From Thermococcus sp. (GTDB taxonomy: Archaea; Methanobacteriota_B; Thermococci; Thermococcales; Thermococcaceae): DNA of 9,094 bases. This document shows, piece after piece, positions 1 through 5,573 of the stretch. The translations under genes were made by a program, and so were the position numbers. The stretch covers positions 1-9,094 of the forward strand of contig JAGGWM010000161.1 in the NCBI GenBank assembly GCA_021157445.1, written 5' to 3'. Below the pieces are notes generated by a model, which did no database searches, had not been told where the DNA came from, and saw only the letters and a program-made list of their open reading frames with translations. Position 1 is the first letter of the stretch, and each line of letters starts with the position of its first letter.

Positions 1-44
1 GGTATTGGGGTTCTCTCTCTAACTCTCTCAACAACCGCTTTCAT
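1..44 (-). CDS. Partial 5' end of an unidentified minus-strand gene
   Basis: An ATG at 44-42 (minus strand) opens a frame that runs off the left edge after about 14 codons, reading MKAVVERVRERTPI. A strong ribosome-binding site, GGAGGG at 56-51, sits six bases upstream, which is the main reason to believe the gene. An AT-rich box near 99-91 could be its promoter, making it divergent from dph5. The visible residues are basic and helical-looking but too few to name a family. The start is fairly convincing; the function is unknown. Confidence 0.45.
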   Translation of the reverse strand, partial: MKAVVERVRERTPI

Positions 45-100
45 CTTCGCTCCCTCCACTAACTTTTATCAAAACCGTCGAAAGAAGTTCATAAAAAGCT

Positions 101-109
101 ATTTTAAAG
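101..109 (+). promoter_or_regulatory. Possible TATA box for dph5
   Basis: The AT-rich run ATTTTAAAG is a plausible archaeal TATA element. Transcription would start near 130 and leave a leader of about 30 bases carrying the dph5 ribosome-binding site. The nearby ATAAAAAG at 91-98 is an alternative, and on the other strand could serve the divergent partial gene. Confidence 0.3.
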
Positions 110-114
110 TTTTT

Positions 115-140
115 GGAATAGGTTTTTAGCCTTACATTCC
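115..140 (+). repeat. Interrupted inverted repeat in the dph5 leader or promoter
   Basis: GGAAT at 115-119 pairs with ATTCC at 136-140, and AGG at 120-122 pairs with CCT at 130-132. A seven-base loop lies between the inner arms, and three unpaired bases (TAC, 133-135) bulge on the right arm. It may be an RNA hairpin just upstream of the dph5 ribosome-binding site or a protein-binding site. Chance is possible at this length. Confidence 0.3.
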
Positions 141-162
141 TTAGAAAAAGAGGTGAAGAAAA

Positions 163-957
163 ATGGCGATCTATTTCATAGGGCTCGGACTTTACGATGA
201 AAAGGACATTACCCTTAAAGGACTGAAAATAGCGAGAAAGTGCGACCTAGTGTTTGCAGAGTTTTATACATCTCTCCTAGCCGGTACGGATATAGGTAAA
301 ATAGAAGAACAGATAGGGAAACCAATAAGGCTCCTAAACAGAGAGGACGTTGAACTGAACTTTGAGAGGATAGTCCTTAGTGAAGCAAAAACCAAAGATG
401 TGGCTTTTCTCACCGCTGGAGACCCAATGGTGGCAACCACTCACGCAGATTTAAGATTAAGGGCAAAGCAAATGGGAATAGAGAGCTACGTTATCCATGC
501 CCCATCCATATATTCCGCCGTTGCTATAACCGGACTTCAAATTTATAAGTTCGGAAAGAGTGCAACAGTTGCTTATCCCGAAAAAAATTGGTTCCCAACC
601 AGCCACTATGACACAATCAAAGAAAACAAAGAACGCGGCCTTCATACGCTTCTTTTCTTGGACATTAAGGCAGACCGAGGGAAATACATGACCGCCAATG
701 AAGCTATGGAAATCCTCCTTCAAGTAGAAGAGAAGAAAAAAGAGGAGGTCTTTACCGAGGATACTCTAGTTGTGGTTCTCGCAAGAGCAGGTTCCCTAAA
801 TCCGACGATCAAAGCTGGTTATGTAAAGGATATGATAAAGGAGGACTTTGGGAAGCAACCACATGTTCTAATAGTGCCCGGAAGGCTACACGTAGTGGAG
901 GCGGAATATTTGGTGGCCTTTGCCGATGCTCCGGAGCAGATATTAAAGGAGGTTTAG
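163..957 (+). CDS. dph5: Diphthine synthase (diphthamide biosynthesis methyltransferase Dph5/DphB)
   Basis: This cytoplasmic enzyme uses S-adenosylmethionine to methylate the 3-amino-3-carboxypropyl group on the conserved histidine of elongation factor 2, giving diphthine, the middle step of diphthamide synthesis. The 264 residues match the archaeal family length. The fold is that of the tetrapyrrole (class III) methylases: an N-terminal GLGL turn at residues 7-10 after a first beta strand, and the GDP motif at 86-88 followed by MVATTHADL. A segment with HAPSIYSAVAITGLQIYKFG follows at 112-131, and the C-terminal half has a VVVLARAGS strand near 203-211. The ATG start is supported by GAGGTGA six bases upstream. 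The gene overlaps the stop of the convergent malic enzyme gene by 4 bp. The other diphthamide genes (dph2, dph6) are not in the window. The identification is firm. Confidence 0.95.
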   Translation: MAIYFIGLGLYDEKDITLKGLKIARKCDLVFAEFYTSLLAGTDIGKIEEQIGKPIRLLNREDVELNFERIVLSEAKTKDVAFLTAGDPMVATTHADLRLRAKQMGIESYVIHAPSIYSAVAITGLQIYKFGKSATVAYPEKNWFPTSHYDTIKENKERGLHTLLFLDIKADRGKYMTANEAMEILLQVEEKKKEEVFTEDTLVVVLARAGSLNPTIKAGYVKDMIKEDFGKQPHVLIVPGRLHVVEAEYLVAFADAPEQILKEV

Positions 958-2246
958 CTTTTTCTTTCCCTGTTTATCGGGGCAATATAACGCTGATAGA
1001 ACTTCCTTAGCCTCACTGTATGTTCTTCCACCCACTCCCCACTAACTTTCCTTCTTGCAACTCCATCTTTTATGGCCTGTTCTGCAACCGCCCTCGCTTC
1101 TTTTGGGTACACATCAGGATGCAATGGAGTGGGAATTATGTAGTCTTCGGATAGCTCTTCATCACTTACACACCTCGCTATCGCTTCAGCGGCCGCTATG
1201 TTCATACTCAAAGTGATCTCCTTTGCTCTAACATCCAAAGCCCCCCTAAAAATTCCGGGAAAGCCTAAAACGTTGTTGATTTGATTTGGATAATCACTCC
1301 TGCCTGTTGCGACTATTCTTGCCCCAGCTTTTTTGGCCTTTTCGGGCATGATCTCCGGGATAGGATTCGCCATTGCAAAGACTATGGCATCATCTGACAT
1401 CCTTTTGGTCATCTCCTCTTTGAGAATGTTGCCAACACTTACGCCTATGAAAACATCGGCTCCCTCAAGTGCCTTTGAGATGTCTCCTTCCATATTGTGG
1501 ATGTTAAACTTGGCGACTTCTCTTTTATAAGGATTTAAATCCTCCCTTCCTTCATGAATTATCCCCTTCCTATCGACCATCACTATTTCCTTAACCCCGA
1601 CATGATGCAAAAGCTTCGCTATAGCAATTCCCGCAGCACCAGCACCACTCATGGCAATTTTTATGTCCTTGAAGTCCTTTCCAACAAGCTTGAGTGCGTT
1701 CATTAGGCCAGCAAGAGTAACAACAGCCGTGCCGTGCTGGTCATCGTGGAAAACCGGAATATCAAGCTCATTCTTAAGCCTCTCCTCAATTTCAAAGCAT
1801 CTTGGGGCGGAGATATCTTCCAGATTTATGCCCCCAAAGCCCTTTGAAATCAGCTTAATTGTTCTTACAATATCCTCCACATCCCTGCTGTCTATTAGTA
1901 TGGGGAAAGCGTCTACTCCTGCCAAGGCTTTGAAGAGGACACATTTACCTTCCATCACGGGCATTCCGGCTAGAACTCCGATGTTCCCTAGCCCAAGCAC
2001 CGCAGAGCCATCCGTAACTACGGCTACGGTGTTAGGGATAACGGTGTACTCTTCATAACTTTCGCCACTTGCTATAGCCTTACACGGTTCAGCAACGCCC
2101 GGAGTGTAGGCCAAACTTAGGTCATAAAAGTCCTCAACCTTAACCTTTGGGATAACCTCTATTTTTCCGTTTCCAGGAAAATTATTCCGATGGTAATCAA
2201 GGGCATCCCTTCCAAGGTTTTTCCTCTGTTCTTCATCAATCTTCAT
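954..2246 (-). CDS. Malic enzyme (malate dehydrogenase, oxaloacetate-decarboxylating)
   Basis: This enzyme oxidatively decarboxylates L-malate to pyruvate and CO2 with NAD(P)+ and a divalent metal, linking C4 and C3 metabolism. The 430 residues fit the short bacterial/archaeal form without a phosphotransacetylase domain. The N-terminal malic domain shows the catalytic tyrosine in YTPGVAEPCKAI (Tyr47), the catalytic lysine in LFKALAGVD (Lys106), and metal ligands Glu143 and Asp144 (LEDISAPR) and Asp169 (HDDQHGTA). The NAD(P)-binding Rossmann domain follows, with GAGAAG at 201-206 and VMVDRKG ending the second strand. GRSDYPNQINNVLGFPG near 317-333 is typical of the family. NADP preference has been reported for the Thermococcus enzyme, but I cannot settle cofactor use from sequence. 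The ATG is preceded by GGGGATGA at 2258-2251. The gene converges with dph5, with overlapping stops, and diverges from the purine permease. Confidence 0.95.
   Translation of the reverse strand: MKIDEEQRKNLGRDALDYHRNNFPGNGKIEVIPKVKVEDFYDLSLAYTPGVAEPCKAIASGESYEEYTVIPNTVAVVTDGSAVLGLGNIGVLAGMPVMEGKCVLFKALAGVDAFPILIDSRDVEDIVRTIKLISKGFGGINLEDISAPRCFEIEERLKNELDIPVFHDDQHGTAVVTLAGLMNALKLVGKDFKDIKIAMSGAGAAGIAIAKLLHHVGVKEIVMVDRKGIIHEGREDLNPYKREVAKFNIHNMEGDISKALEGADVFIGVSVGNILKEEMTKRMSDDAIVFAMANPIPEIMPEKAKKAGARIVATGRSDYPNQINNVLGFPGIFRGALDVRAKEITLSMNIAAAEAIARCVSDEELSEDYIIPTPLHPDVYPKEARAVAEQAIKDGVARRKVSGEWVEEHTVRLRKFYQRYIAPINRERKS
959..967 (+). terminator. Possible T-rich terminator for dph5
   Basis: TTTTTCTTT follows the dph5 stop codon directly. 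Archaeal RNA polymerase can terminate at T-runs without a hairpin. The run lies inside the last codons of the convergent malic enzyme gene, so its composition may simply reflect the Lys/Arg codons on the other strand. Confidence 0.35.
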
Positions 2247-2309
2247 GAGCTCATCCCCTATCTTCTGAGAGCTCTTCCAATTAAACTCTTTGCATGCCCT
2301 GCTTTGACA

Positions 2310-2319
2310 ATTTTATGTT
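2310..2319 (-). promoter_or_regulatory. Possible TATA box for the malic enzyme gene
   Basis: On the minus strand this reads ACATAAAATT, with transcription predicted near 2290 and a leader of about 40 bases. The match is modest; other AT-rich stretches in this divergent spacer could serve instead. Confidence 0.25.
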
Positions 2320-2326
2320 CAAAATG

Positions 2327-2336
2327 TTTAAATATA
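2327..2336 (+). promoter_or_regulatory. TATA box for the purine permease gene
   Basis: TTTAAATATA is a near-ideal Thermococcales TATA element. Transcription should start about 26 bases downstream, near 2357. That puts the in-frame TTG at 2356 at the transcript start itself and supports the ATG at 2380 as the true start, with a leader of about 22 bases. Confidence 0.55.
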
Positions 2337-2367
2337 TCCAGTTGTTTTATCACTTTTGTATCAATCA

Positions 2368-2374
2368 GGGGTGA
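2368..2374 (+). promoter_or_regulatory. Ribosome-binding site fixing the permease start
   Basis: GGGGTGA lies five bases before the ATG at 2380, the same spacing seen for several genes in this window. It favours that ATG over the upstream TTG at 2356. Confidence 0.6.
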
Positions 2375-2379
2375 GGGAC

Positions 2380-3717
2380 ATGGAAGTTCTTGAGAAATAT
2401 TTCGAGTTTGAAAAGTACAGAACAGACATGAGAACCGAAATACTCGCGGGGATAACCACTTTCATGACAATGGCATATATCCTTTTCGTGAACCCCGCAA
2501 TTCTCAGTGATGCAATGGGAAAGGAAGCCTTTAACTCACTTGTAGCAGTAACCGCACTTGCGGCAGGAATTTCTACCATAATAATGGGGATTTACGCCAA
2601 AAAGCCCTTTGCATTGGCTCCAGGAATGGGGTTGAACGCTTACTTTGCTTATAGCGTTGTGCTTGGAATGGGCTACAACTGGAGAATAGCCCTCGCAGCC
2701 GTTTTCATTGAGGGAATACTTTTCATCATACTCAGCGTTACTAAAGTTAGGAGCGCAATAATCCATGCAATTCCATTAAGCCAGAAATATGCCGTTGGAG
2801 CTGGAATAGGACTTTTCTTAACACTGATAGGACTCAACGATGTCGGCCTTCTAACAGCAGTTGTTAATGAGAAAGGAGTACTTCAACTCACGGGATTCAA
2901 TGCCTCAGCACTCGGAACAAAAGCGGGTCTTTTATTCCTATTCGGCCTGTTCTTGGCAGCGGTTCTCATAAGCCTCAGGGTGAAAGGCGCTCTATTAATC
3001 TCTATCCTCACCACAAGCATTTTGGGTTGGATAAGCGGAGCGGCACCTTGGCCGGAGCATATCTTTTCAACCCCGGACATAAGCTATACCTTCCTAAAGT
3101 TTGACCTTCAAGGGCTCCTTAACGTAGGGGCACTTGGTGTAGTGTTTGCCTTCTTCATGGTCGACTTCTTCGACACCCTTGGAACAGTGACGGGGCTAAG
3201 TGCTAAGGCGGGCTTCCTAACAAAAGAAGGTAAAGTACCAGATGCGGAGAAAGTTCTCCTGACGGATGCAATAGGCACAACCCTAGGGGCACTTCTTGGA
3301 ACATCAACGGTAACAACGTATATAGAGAGCGCCGCGGGAATTGAAGAGGGTGGAAGAACGGGAATGACGGCTTTGGTAACAGGTTTACTATTCCTTGCGA
3401 TAGGACTGTTCATAGCGCCCATTGCGCAAGCAATCCCGGCCTTTGCTACTGCACCAGCCTTGGTTATAGTGGGTTACTACATGCTTGGTGCAATAAGGGG
3501 AGTTGACTTCGACGACGCAAGTGAGGCAATTCCAGCATTCCTGGTGCTCATCACAATCCCCTACACATACTCAATAGCAGATGGAATAGGGATGGGTTTC
3601 ATAAGCTACACCATAATAAAGCTGTTCAGCGGAAGAGGAAAAGAAATACACCCGCTGATGTATGTGCTGGCATTAATCTTCATAGGCTACTTTGCTTACT
3701 TGGGAGGAGTCTTTTGA
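2380..3717 (+). CDS. AzgA/PbuG-type purine nucleobase permease (NCS2 superfamily)
   Basis: This integral membrane transporter of 445 residues belongs to the AzgA-like branch of the NCS2 nucleobase permeases, whose characterised members import adenine, guanine or hypoxanthine with cations. It opens with the family signature around residues 15-38 (RTDMRTEILAGITTFMTMAY then ILFVNP). APGMGLNAYFAY follows at 80-91, and the substrate-site loop VDFFDTLGT at 261-269 has acidic Asp262 and Asp265. GTSTVTTYIESAAGIEEGG at 307-325 is diagnostic of AzgA proteins. Many hydrophobic stretches fit a 12-14 helix protein. I start it at ATG 2380, using the ribosome-binding site and TATA position; a TTG eight codons upstream is less likely. 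It looks like a single-gene unit. The last 22 bases overlap the regulator gene on the other strand. The exact purine transported cannot be read from sequence. Confidence 0.9.
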   Translation: MEVLEKYFEFEKYRTDMRTEILAGITTFMTMAYILFVNPAILSDAMGKEAFNSLVAVTALAAGISTIIMGIYAKKPFALAPGMGLNAYFAYSVVLGMGYNWRIALAAVFIEGILFIILSVTKVRSAIIHAIPLSQKYAVGAGIGLFLTLIGLNDVGLLTAVVNEKGVLQLTGFNASALGTKAGLLFLFGLFLAAVLISLRVKGALLISILTTSILGWISGAAPWPEHIFSTPDISYTFLKFDLQGLLNVGALGVVFAFFMVDFFDTLGTVTGLSAKAGFLTKEGKVPDAEKVLLTDAIGTTLGALLGTSTVTTYIESAAGIEEGGRTGMTALVTGLLFLAIGLFIAPIAQAIPAFATAPALVIVGYYMLGAIRGVDFDDASEAIPAFLVLITIPYTYSIADGIGMGFISYTIIKLFSGRGKEIHPLMYVLALIFIGYFAYLGGVF

Positions 3718-4151
3718 GCCTTTGCTCCTTCTTTTTCCACGTGTTCTTTAAGAAACTGCTTGAGAACATATGGACAGTGCTCTTGTATGTAATGAGCAAA
3801 CTCTTTCATTCTCTCAGCCGTGATCTCGTGAACGTAATGCTCGAACTGACATGCGTCCTCCTCCGCTATTTCTGGGGGAATTCCAAGTATCTCGGTAAAA
3901 AATTTCATCAAGAGAACATGTTTCTGGTAAGTCTCTTTAGCTATTTCAAGCCCCTTTTCAGTTAAAAGAATCCTATCGTACTTTTCATAATTTATCAAAC
4001 CTTTTTCACTCAACTTTTTTAACGCATCCACTACACTCGGAGGCCTAACACCCAGCTTTTTTGAGATATCCTTTACCCTGATTACCCCTTTGTTTTTTTG
4101 GAGCATGTACATAGTCTCGAGATACTCTTCCTCTCTCTTCGTTATTTCCAC
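3696..4151 (-). CDS. DtxR/MntR-family metal-dependent transcriptional regulator
   Basis: This is a cytoplasmic metal-sensing repressor of about 151 residues with two domains. The N-terminal winged helix (residues 1-70) has the family pattern EEEYLETMYML, then a recognition-helix region LGVRPPSVVDALKKL and the wing LINYEKYDRILLTEKG. The dimerisation/metal domain follows (HVLLMKFFTEILG then EEDACQFEHYV near 97-107). The C-terminal SH3-like domain of DtxR/IdeR is absent, as in MntR. Aligned by eye, likely metal ligands are Glu9, Glu12, His78, Cys101, Glu104 and His105. An in-frame GTG at 4160 would add three residues, but it lies inside the AGGTGA ribosome-binding site; GTG at 4151, five bases after that site, fits better and begins MEITKREEEYLE. 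A DtxR-box-like sequence in its promoter suggests autoregulation. The family is firm; iron versus manganese is open. Confidence 0.9.
   Translation of the reverse strand: MEITKREEEYLETMYMLQKNKGVIRVKDISKKLGVRPPSVVDALKKLSEKGLINYEKYDRILLTEKGLEIAKETYQKHVLLMKFFTEILGIPPEIAEEDACQFEHYVHEITAERMKEFAHYIQEHCPYVLKQFLKEHVEKEGAKAQKTPPK
3729..3736 (+). terminator. Possible T-rich terminator for the permease gene
   Basis: TTCTTTTT begins 12 bases after the permease stop and is the only T-run nearby. It lies inside the coding region of the convergent DtxR-family gene, so it may instead reflect that gene's Lys/Glu codons. Confidence 0.3.
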
Positions 4152-4156
4152 AAACC

Positions 4157-4162
4157 TCACCT
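4157..4162 (-). promoter_or_regulatory. Ribosome-binding site fixing the regulator start
   Basis: AGGTGA on the minus strand lies five bases before GTG 4151-4149. The alternative GTG at 4160-4158 is embedded in this motif, so it cannot use it. This supports the shorter protein. Confidence 0.6.
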
Positions 4163-4165
4163 GAA

Positions 4166-4179
4166 TTAGTTTGACCTAA
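4166..4179 (-). promoter_or_regulatory. DtxR-box-like operator in the regulator's own promoter
   Basis: The minus strand reads TTAGGTCAAACTAA, an imperfect palindrome with five of seven positions paired (TTAG...CTAA at the ends). It resembles the start of the bacterial DtxR consensus TTAGGTTAGNCTAACCTAA. It lies between the likely TATA element and the start codon, where bound repressor would block transcription. Autoregulation is inferred. Confidence 0.4.
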
Positions 4180-4181
4180 AT

Positions 4182-4191
4182 AATTTAAGTG
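4182..4191 (-). promoter_or_regulatory. Likely TATA box for the DtxR-family gene
   Basis: CACTTAAATT on the minus strand sits about 25 bases upstream of the ribosome-binding site. It suggests the regulator is transcribed separately from the upstream iorB-like gene, with a very short leader. Confidence 0.4.
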
Positions 4192-4211
4192 CTTTTTGGT
4201 CACACTAAGAA

Positions 4212-4220
4212 TAATAAAAA
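4212..4220 (-). terminator. T-rich terminator after the iorB-like gene
   Basis: On the minus strand TTTTTATTA begins four bases after the iorB-like stop codon, in non-coding DNA. A T-run here fits archaeal intrinsic termination and separates this gene from the downstream regulator. Confidence 0.5.
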
Positions 4221-4224
4221 GAGG

Positions 4225-4806
4225 CTATTTAGCAAGCTCTATTCCTCTTTCAAGGGCTTTGATATTAATCTCCCAGAGTTTCGGTTTTAATGTCTCTTGA
4301 ATTCCATTTAAGATGCTCTCCTTCTTCAATGGGATCAAACCTTTCCCATAAGCAAACCCCAGCATAAGCACTCCCAGAGTACGGGAGTTTATTTTATCTG
4401 CTTCCTCTTGGAAGTTCTCCATTTCAACGGTGCATATTTTTGAAAGAGCATTGCGTATTTCCTCAAGGCTTGGATATTTCTCCTTTCCAACCAGGGTTGT
4501 AGCCGTATGAATTGGATAAGCGTTTACTATGGCATAACTTTTGCCGCTTAGGAATCTCGCATTTCTCAGCGCTTCAGCCGGTTCGAGGGCGAGCATCAGA
4601 TCAGCATTGCCTTCTTCAATGAGCGGGGAGTAAACTTCTTCCCCAAACCTAAGATAGCTGAGTACACTACCATAGCGCTGACTCATTCCCAGAGTTTCCC
4701 CTATCCTAACGTTATATCCCTCTTTCATTGCAGCATTCCCGATAATTCTTGAAAGTGTAAGTCCTCCCTGTCCTCCGACTCCCGTTATTATTAAGTTGAA
4801 CTCCAT
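4225..4806 (-). CDS. iorB: IorB-like subunit of a 2-oxoacid (indolepyruvate):ferredoxin oxidoreductase
   Basis: The 193-residue protein matches the POR gamma-type domain, which in IorB pairs with a large thiamine-diphosphate and iron-sulfur IorA subunit. IorAB oxidises arylpyruvates (from Trp, Phe, Tyr transamination) to aryl-CoA and reduces ferredoxin. The signature GVGGQGG is at residues 9-15, followed by LTLSRIIGNAAMKEGY. GMSQRYGS at 40-47 corresponds to the IorB GMAQRGGS motif, then VYSPLI at 58-63 and ADLMLALEPAEALR near 69-82. I start at ATG 4806, served by GGTGG at 4816-4812; an in-frame ATG at 4830 would add eight hydrophobic residues and is less likely. No iorA is adjacent in the window, so this may be a second, stand-alone IorB paralogue, and the substrate is uncertain. 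It appears monocistronic. Confidence 0.85.
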   Translation of the reverse strand: MEFNLIITGVGGQGGLTLSRIIGNAAMKEGYNVRIGETLGMSQRYGSVLSYLRFGEEVYSPLIEEGNADLMLALEPAEALRNARFLSGKSYAIVNAYPIHTATTLVGKEKYPSLEEIRNALSKICTVEMENFQEEADKINSRTLGVLMLGFAYGKGLIPLKKESILNGIQETLKPKLWEINIKALERGIELAK

Positions 4807-4811
4807 AATCA

Positions 4812-4816
4812 CCACC
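4812..4816 (-). promoter_or_regulatory. Ribosome-binding site fixing the iorB-like start
   Basis: The minus strand reads GGTGGTGATT directly before ATG 4806, differing from the ideal GGAGGTGATT by one base. It selects that ATG over the one at 4830, which has no such motif. Confidence 0.5.
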
Positions 4817-4855
4817 AATAAAATTAACATGGAAGGGTTAAAAATCTGGCGGAAG

Positions 4856-4866
4856 GTTTATTTGGT
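4856..4866. promoter_or_regulatory. TATA element possibly shared by divergent iorB-like and methyltransferase genes
   Basis: GGTTTATTTGG is centred about 26 bases before the methyltransferase ATG at 4887, which has no ribosome-binding site, suggesting a leaderless transcript. Read on the other strand (CCAAATAAACC) it is the best-placed TATA for the iorB-like gene, starting near 4834 with a 28-base leader. A second box near 4836-4842 (minus strand TTTTTAA) is an alternative for iorB. Confidence 0.4.
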
Positions 4867-4886
4867 AATCCACATCATTCTCTAAC

Positions 4887-5570
4887 ATGGGCTTTAAAGA
4901 GTATTACCGCGCATTTAAGGCTTACACCGATATATACTCAAAAGAATACCAGAGAAGAATAGAGGAGCTTGAGCCTCATCTACTCAGGTTTATGAAGCGA
5001 AAAGGAAAGGTCTTGGACTTAGCATGCGGCGTCGGAGGGTTTTCCTTCCTTCTTGAGGATCATGGCTTTGAGGTCATGGGGCTTGATATAGATGAAGAGA
5101 TGATTAAAAAAGCCACAGAATACGCGGAAGAAAAGAATTCCAAGGTAAAATTTATAGTGGGAGATGCAAGAGAGCTACCCTTTGAAGATGAAACTTTTGA
5201 TTACGTTCTCTTTCTCGGAAACACAACCGTCCACTTTTTGCCCAAAGACCTAAGTGAAGTCTTTAAAGAGGTTAAAAGAGTACTTAAAAAGGATGGGCTG
5301 TTTTTGATGAATTTCGTGGACATGAGGGGACTTCTTCCAAGAATCCGAATGGGAACCATAGTTGGCGAAGAGTACTGGATAAGCAAGGTGACGATTGACG
5401 AAGAAGAAAAAACCGCCCTAATAGAGTACAAAAGTGAGAGAGATTCTTTCAGGGTGAGGTTTGTAATATGGGGAAAAACTGCCGTAGAATTGCTTGCAAA
5501 ACTGTATTTCATCCCTATAGAAAGCGTTAAGCTCGACGAGGTATCCTACCTGAATGTGTATAAAAAATAA
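4887..5570 (+). CDS. Class I SAM-dependent methyltransferase, substrate unknown
   Basis: The 227-residue protein has the Rossmann-type methyltransferase fold. Motif I, VLDLACGVGGF, at 42-52 holds the methionine part of SAM. The acidic end of strand 2, GLDID at 65-69, should contact the ribose hydroxyls. GDARELPF at 92-99 is the adenine-side loop, followed by the strand FDYVLFLGNTTVHF. VKRVLKKDGLFLMNF at 129-143 is the typical helix-strand pair after the active site. The C-terminal part (150-227) folds back with beta-rich sequence (YWISKVTIDEEEKTALIEY) often seen in small-molecule methyltransferases. It most resembles Methyltransf_11/25 proteins; the substrate cannot be read. No ribosome-binding site precedes the ATG and a TATA lies 26 bases upstream, so the mRNA is probably leaderless. 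It ends three bases before the convergent lysS. Confidence 0.88.
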   Translation: MGFKEYYRAFKAYTDIYSKEYQRRIEELEPHLLRFMKRKGKVLDLACGVGGFSFLLEDHGFEVMGLDIDEEMIKKATEYAEEKNSKVKFIVGDARELPFEDETFDYVLFLGNTTVHFLPKDLSEVFKEVKRVLKKDGLFLMNFVDMRGLLPRIRMGTIVGEEYWISKVTIDEEEKTALIEYKSERDSFRVRFVIWGKTAVELLAKLYFIPIESVKLDEVSYLNVYKK

Positions 5571-5573
5571 AAA
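5562..5573 (-). terminator. T-run terminator for lysS
   Basis: Immediately after the lysS stop the minus strand reads five Ts, an A, and six Ts, a strong archaeal-style termination signal. It overlaps the final codons of the convergent methyltransferase (Lys-Lys-stop on the plus strand), so the two features share the same bases. Confidence 0.5.

Noticed and set aside
1651..2058. A 135-codon plus-strand open frame inside the malic enzyme gene
   Set aside because: It is the complement of conserved malic enzyme coding sequence, has serine-rich low-complexity composition, and has no ribosome-binding site or recognisable domain.
2304..2323. Short inverted repeat TTTGA...TCAAA between the malic enzyme and permease promoters
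   Set aside because: Five-base arms in an AT-rich spacer are expected by chance, and no known regulator motif fits.
2347..2363. Possible Thermococcales glycolytic motif (TATCAC-N5-GTGATA) downstream of the permease TATA
   Set aside because: Only the left half matches (TATCAC); the right half reads TATCAA instead of GTGATA, so TrmBL1 binding is not supported.
3108..3422. A 104-codon minus-strand open frame inside the purine permease
   Set aside because: It lies opposite the best-conserved permease motifs (GTSTVTT, VDFFDTLGT); its protein is rich in Pro, Val and Ser, as expected of an antisense frame.
5201..5512. A 103-codon minus-strand open frame inside the methyltransferase gene
   Set aside because: It is antisense to a clear SAM methyltransferase, serine/leucine rich, with no family resemblance and no start signal.
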